Below are positions 61,300 to 64,000 of a DNA stretch of 64,000 nt, piece after piece. The translations under genes and the position numbers were made by a program. The DNA is taken from positions 50,310,480 through 50,374,479 of the forward strand of contig NC_056528.1 of the NCBI RefSeq assembly GCF_019175285.1. Direction: 5' to 3'. The DNA is from Sceloporus undulatus. Taxonomy: Eukaryota; Chordata; Lepidosauria; Squamata; Phrynosomatidae. Below the pieces are notes generated by a model. The model made no database searches. It was given only the letters and a program-made list of their open reading frames with translations, and was not told the origin of the DNA. How positions within the stretch are numbered: the stretch's first letter is position 1; every line of letters begins with the position of its first letter.

Positions 61300-61485
61300 G
61301 AGCTAAATGCAGAGGTTAGACTGAGCATTGGACTAGGTCCGGAGAGACCTGGGTTCAAATCCCCACCAGGCCACCATGCTAAATAGAGCCAACTCAGTGC
61401 AGTCATTATCCCTTGGTTGTGTTCACCTCACAGGGTTACTAAGGTGAAGATCAAAATGGGCAAGAAGAAAAGTGGGATATAAACA
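61300..61485 (+). repeat. tRNA-derived SINE of a second family (LINE-tailed)
   Basis: CATTGGACTAGGTCCGGAGA, GACCTGGGTTCAAATCCCCA head, CACCTCACAGGGTTACTAAG body and GTGGGATATAAACATAAA tail. The tail differs from the Bov-B-type SINEs and resembles the LINE ends in this window. Confidence 0.75.
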
Positions 61486-62001
61486 TAAATACTTTAGGGA
61501 AGAAAGAAGGGATTCTAAAGTTATCCAGGAATATACTGTAAGTGCATCCCCACCATCCCTTACTGGTTCATCGATGGACCATGGTTTGCAAAATCTACTC
61601 TTGGAAAAAGAGAGACATCCTACAGAAGGTGAATGCAATACAGCGTGACTCACTTTGGCTCTTGGGAGTCAGAAGAGAGACATCAGGAGATACGGATGCT
61701 TTTCTCCCCACAAGTCAAGCAAACTAGTCTTCTTTTGGACTCTTTGGTAATTTGGGTTACTTGACAATGCCGTCAGGCTTTAGGACATTCTGCAAAAGAG
61801 AAAATGGAGAAAAACATTGAGAAACACAATCAAAGCACCACTATTTCCACCAAGATGTTTTCTCCTTAACTTCACTGACCCCTCTTCTATATCAGAATTG
61901 CTCAGAGTTAGTGTACAAAATCATGCCGTCTCACAACTGTAAGGAGTTTGACCTTACAACAAAAATCTATGGAAAAGAGTGTCTGCTGTCCAGATATTGT
62001 T

Positions 62002-62106
62002 GGACTCTGAACAAACCTTGCCAAGAAAACCCTGTGATAGGATCACCTTAGGGTTGCCGAAAATCAGGAACAACTTGAAGATACACAACAGCGACAACAA
62101 CAAAAC
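62002..62106 (+). repeat. SINE 3' half, forward
   Basis: ACCTTGCCAAGAAAACCCTG, GGGTTGCCGAAAATCAGGAA, AACTTGAAGATACACAACAG with (CAA)n. Confidence 0.8.
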
Positions 62107-62249
62107 TGAATTTGTAACCACTTTCTGAGTAAACTGTACTCTTAATATGGCCAACATGATACTTTCATACCAAGGCAAATCAGAAAGAATGCATTTTATG
62201 TTGCAAAAGTAACACTATGAGTTTCGACCTATCAAGAGCACTAATATTG

Positions 62250-62264
62250 CACCCCCCCCCCCCC
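62250..62264. repeat. poly-C run
   Basis: An uninterrupted run of about 15 C residues. Confidence 0.9.
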
Positions 62265-63744
62265 ATAATATTGAATTTTCTACCCACCCATAAATTCCAG
62301 AAGAATGTCATCCCCCTTTCCCCACAAATGTCACATTTCTAAGAAGGGCAGACTCAAATCCATACTCAAGAGAAGAGAAGAACCCATAGACCTCCTAAGC
62401 TTCTTGGAGGATAAGCAAGATAAAAGTTTACCAACAACAACACAAAGGGCGTTTGGAAACACAGAAGCACATCTTCGGATTAGAACTGCACACTAAGGTT
62501 GTCCAAAGAGAAATGTGTACAGTTCAGTGTTGCATCGCTTCCTTGCAAAGGAAGTGGATTTGGGGGGGAAATGGGATCCAGGAATTTTGCAGCGTAGGCA
62601 TGATTTTAAGCGAAATTGTGAGTGTGAGTGTTGTGTGAGAGAGAAAAAGACAGAGAGAGAAATTTGGGGAAGTGCTGAGTCAAGTCTTCCAAGGCTTTAT
62701 AAATAGCAGCAAATGGATGTAGTGATAACTAATAACCTTTCAGCCAAGTTTGCATGGTTATTGTAATTAAAACACACACTCACACACACTTTCCTCCACT
62801 GAGCCTTTCATTATGTGACTCTCACACAGCCAAACCCAGAGAGATCACTAGAGCCAACCCAAATCTCCTCCTGCTAGATTTTGAGGGATGCATTAAAGTA
62901 CTCCACAAGATTTCCAGCAAACGGATTGCATTAAGAACAGAAAGGCAAAATCTGCTCTGGTACAATCCTCCACTCTAGGCATCATAAAATGCCAAATTTC
63001 ATCGCAATTGCAAGAGTAGCTGCAAGGGCGAAAGCTTCAAAGCAGTTTGCATCCTGAAAGTAATCATGTTTTCCTATGAAACCCCCCAAACATTAACTGA
63101 ACAGAAGTAGAGAACATTACTCCACCTTTCCCTGCCATATACATACAGGTCATGTGCGCTACTCTCTGGAGTTGGACATCGCCACAACCGCTTCTTACCA
63201 GCTTCATTTCATGCGTGGATACAATTTTGAAACTCAAAATTATGAAAGGGAACACATTCAGCCCATGCATTAATGGTCTTTTGAGGATGTACTATTTGCA
63301 GCTAAGTCACCCACTACCTATCATATTTTAGATTTGTTGCTGCAATCCTAGCAAGCAACAAGTCTCTTTGCCTCCGCTTGTGAAAGGAAGGCACTCGGTT
63401 CGGAGCACTGTGAAAACCTGCCCAAACTAGCCAGGACTCTAATTAGGAAGTAATTCTTTTAAGTGGAGATGAGAAAGGGTTCATTTGCTACAGGGAAGAT
63501 GCAAAGAGGAAATAAGCAAGCTTGTTCCCATGACTTGTCCCCCTGTTTTCCATGGAAATAAGCCTTGTGGACTCGAAGACCTATTCTTTCCCAATGGAAG
63601 GGGAGACTCGTTGCACATTGTTTTCAGAAGAGTTATGTTCCCTTTTGGAAATACGGCACCTTTTCACCTTACGCAATTATAGCAATGGGACTTCACTTTA
63701 GATGCCGCGGTTCCACTTTATGGAATTCTATTGTGTGAAGGTTG

Positions 63745-63975
63745 TCATTGTGGTCGTTGTTGTGTACCTTCAAGTCATGTCTGATTTATGGCAACCCCAA
63801 GGTCATGGGGTTTTCTTGGCAAGGTTTGTTCAGAGGGGTTTGCCTTTGCGTTCCTCTGAGGCTGAGAGACAGTGACTTGTCCACGGATTCCCAGTGGGTT
63901 TCCATGGCCAAGCAGAGATTCGAACCCTGGTCTCCAGAATCTCAAATCCCTACCCCACGCTGGCTCTCTATGTGG
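63745..63975 (-). repeat. tRNA-derived SINE, reverse, near full length
   Basis: GTTGTTGTGTACCTTCAAGT, CTGATTTATGGCAACCCC, GAGATTCGAACCCTGGTCTC, ACCCCACGCTGGCTCTC. Confidence 0.88.
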
Positions 63976-64000
63976 CGCTTCAATCCATCCATCAATCGTT

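Larger units (their letters stand above)
60893..64000 (-). other. AMOT: AMOT upstream intron / 5' region
   Basis: Apart from SINEs at 61300, 62002 and 63745 and a poly-C run at 62250-62264, nothing with coding homology or CpG-island character is seen. The AMOT promoter and noncoding exon(s) probably lie beyond 64000. Confidence 0.55.

Overview
This window is nuclear DNA from a squamate reptile, most likely an iguanian lizard. The evidence is spliced vertebrate genes with GT-AG introns together with a squamate repeat load: many tRNA-derived SINEs with a Bov-B-like tail (Sauria-SINE type), CR1 and L2-like LINE ends that run into microsatellites, a SPIN-type hAT MITE, and several Tigger/pogo-like MITEs. 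The species call is inferred from repeat style and protein similarity, not from a marker gene.

Layout: (1) At 494-611 on the minus strand is an intron-containing tRNA-Leu(CAA) gene next to a CpG-rich promoter. (2) At 978-3300 on the plus strand are the three coding exons of COX7B, a cytochrome c oxidase subunit. (3) A CpG-rich promoter and noncoding first exon of ATP7A lie at about 4900-5173. Its 22 coding exons run from 11934 to 28225 and encode a 1509-residue copper-transporting P-type ATPase with six metal-binding domains. A long 3' UTR probably ends near 31575. (4) Intergenic DNA at about 31.6-33.4 kb carries an L2-like LINE fragment. (5) AMOT (angiomotin) is on the minus strand, with eleven coding exons from 60850 down to 37489 encoding 911 residues. 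Its upstream noncoding exons are not identified and may lie beyond the window. ATP7A and AMOT are therefore tail to tail.

COX7B and ATP7A are linked by copper biology: cytochrome oxidase needs copper, and ATP7A exports it and loads it into secretory enzymes. Both promoters carry a GCGCATGCGC NRF-1-type palindrome. COX7B also has a YY1-type motif, as expected for a nuclear-encoded respiratory gene. AMOT is a Hippo-pathway and tight-junction scaffold. It has no known functional link to the other two and appears to be a positional neighbour.

The least explained element is at 50796-52590. It is a roughly 1.8 kb unit with perfect 30-bp terminal inverted repeats, GAACG/AACGTT-rich subterminal ends, three tandem 125-128 bp internal units and an internal inverted repeat. 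Other points of interest are two dispersed repeat copies with hammerhead-ribozyme-like cores, a four-copy MITE built from two consecutive hairpins, two GC-AG introns in ATP7A, a duplicated block in the ATP7A 3' UTR, and an AMOT lacking the long Ala/Pro-rich tract of the human protein. I saw no endogenous retrovirus, CRISPR array or prokaryotic-type operon.
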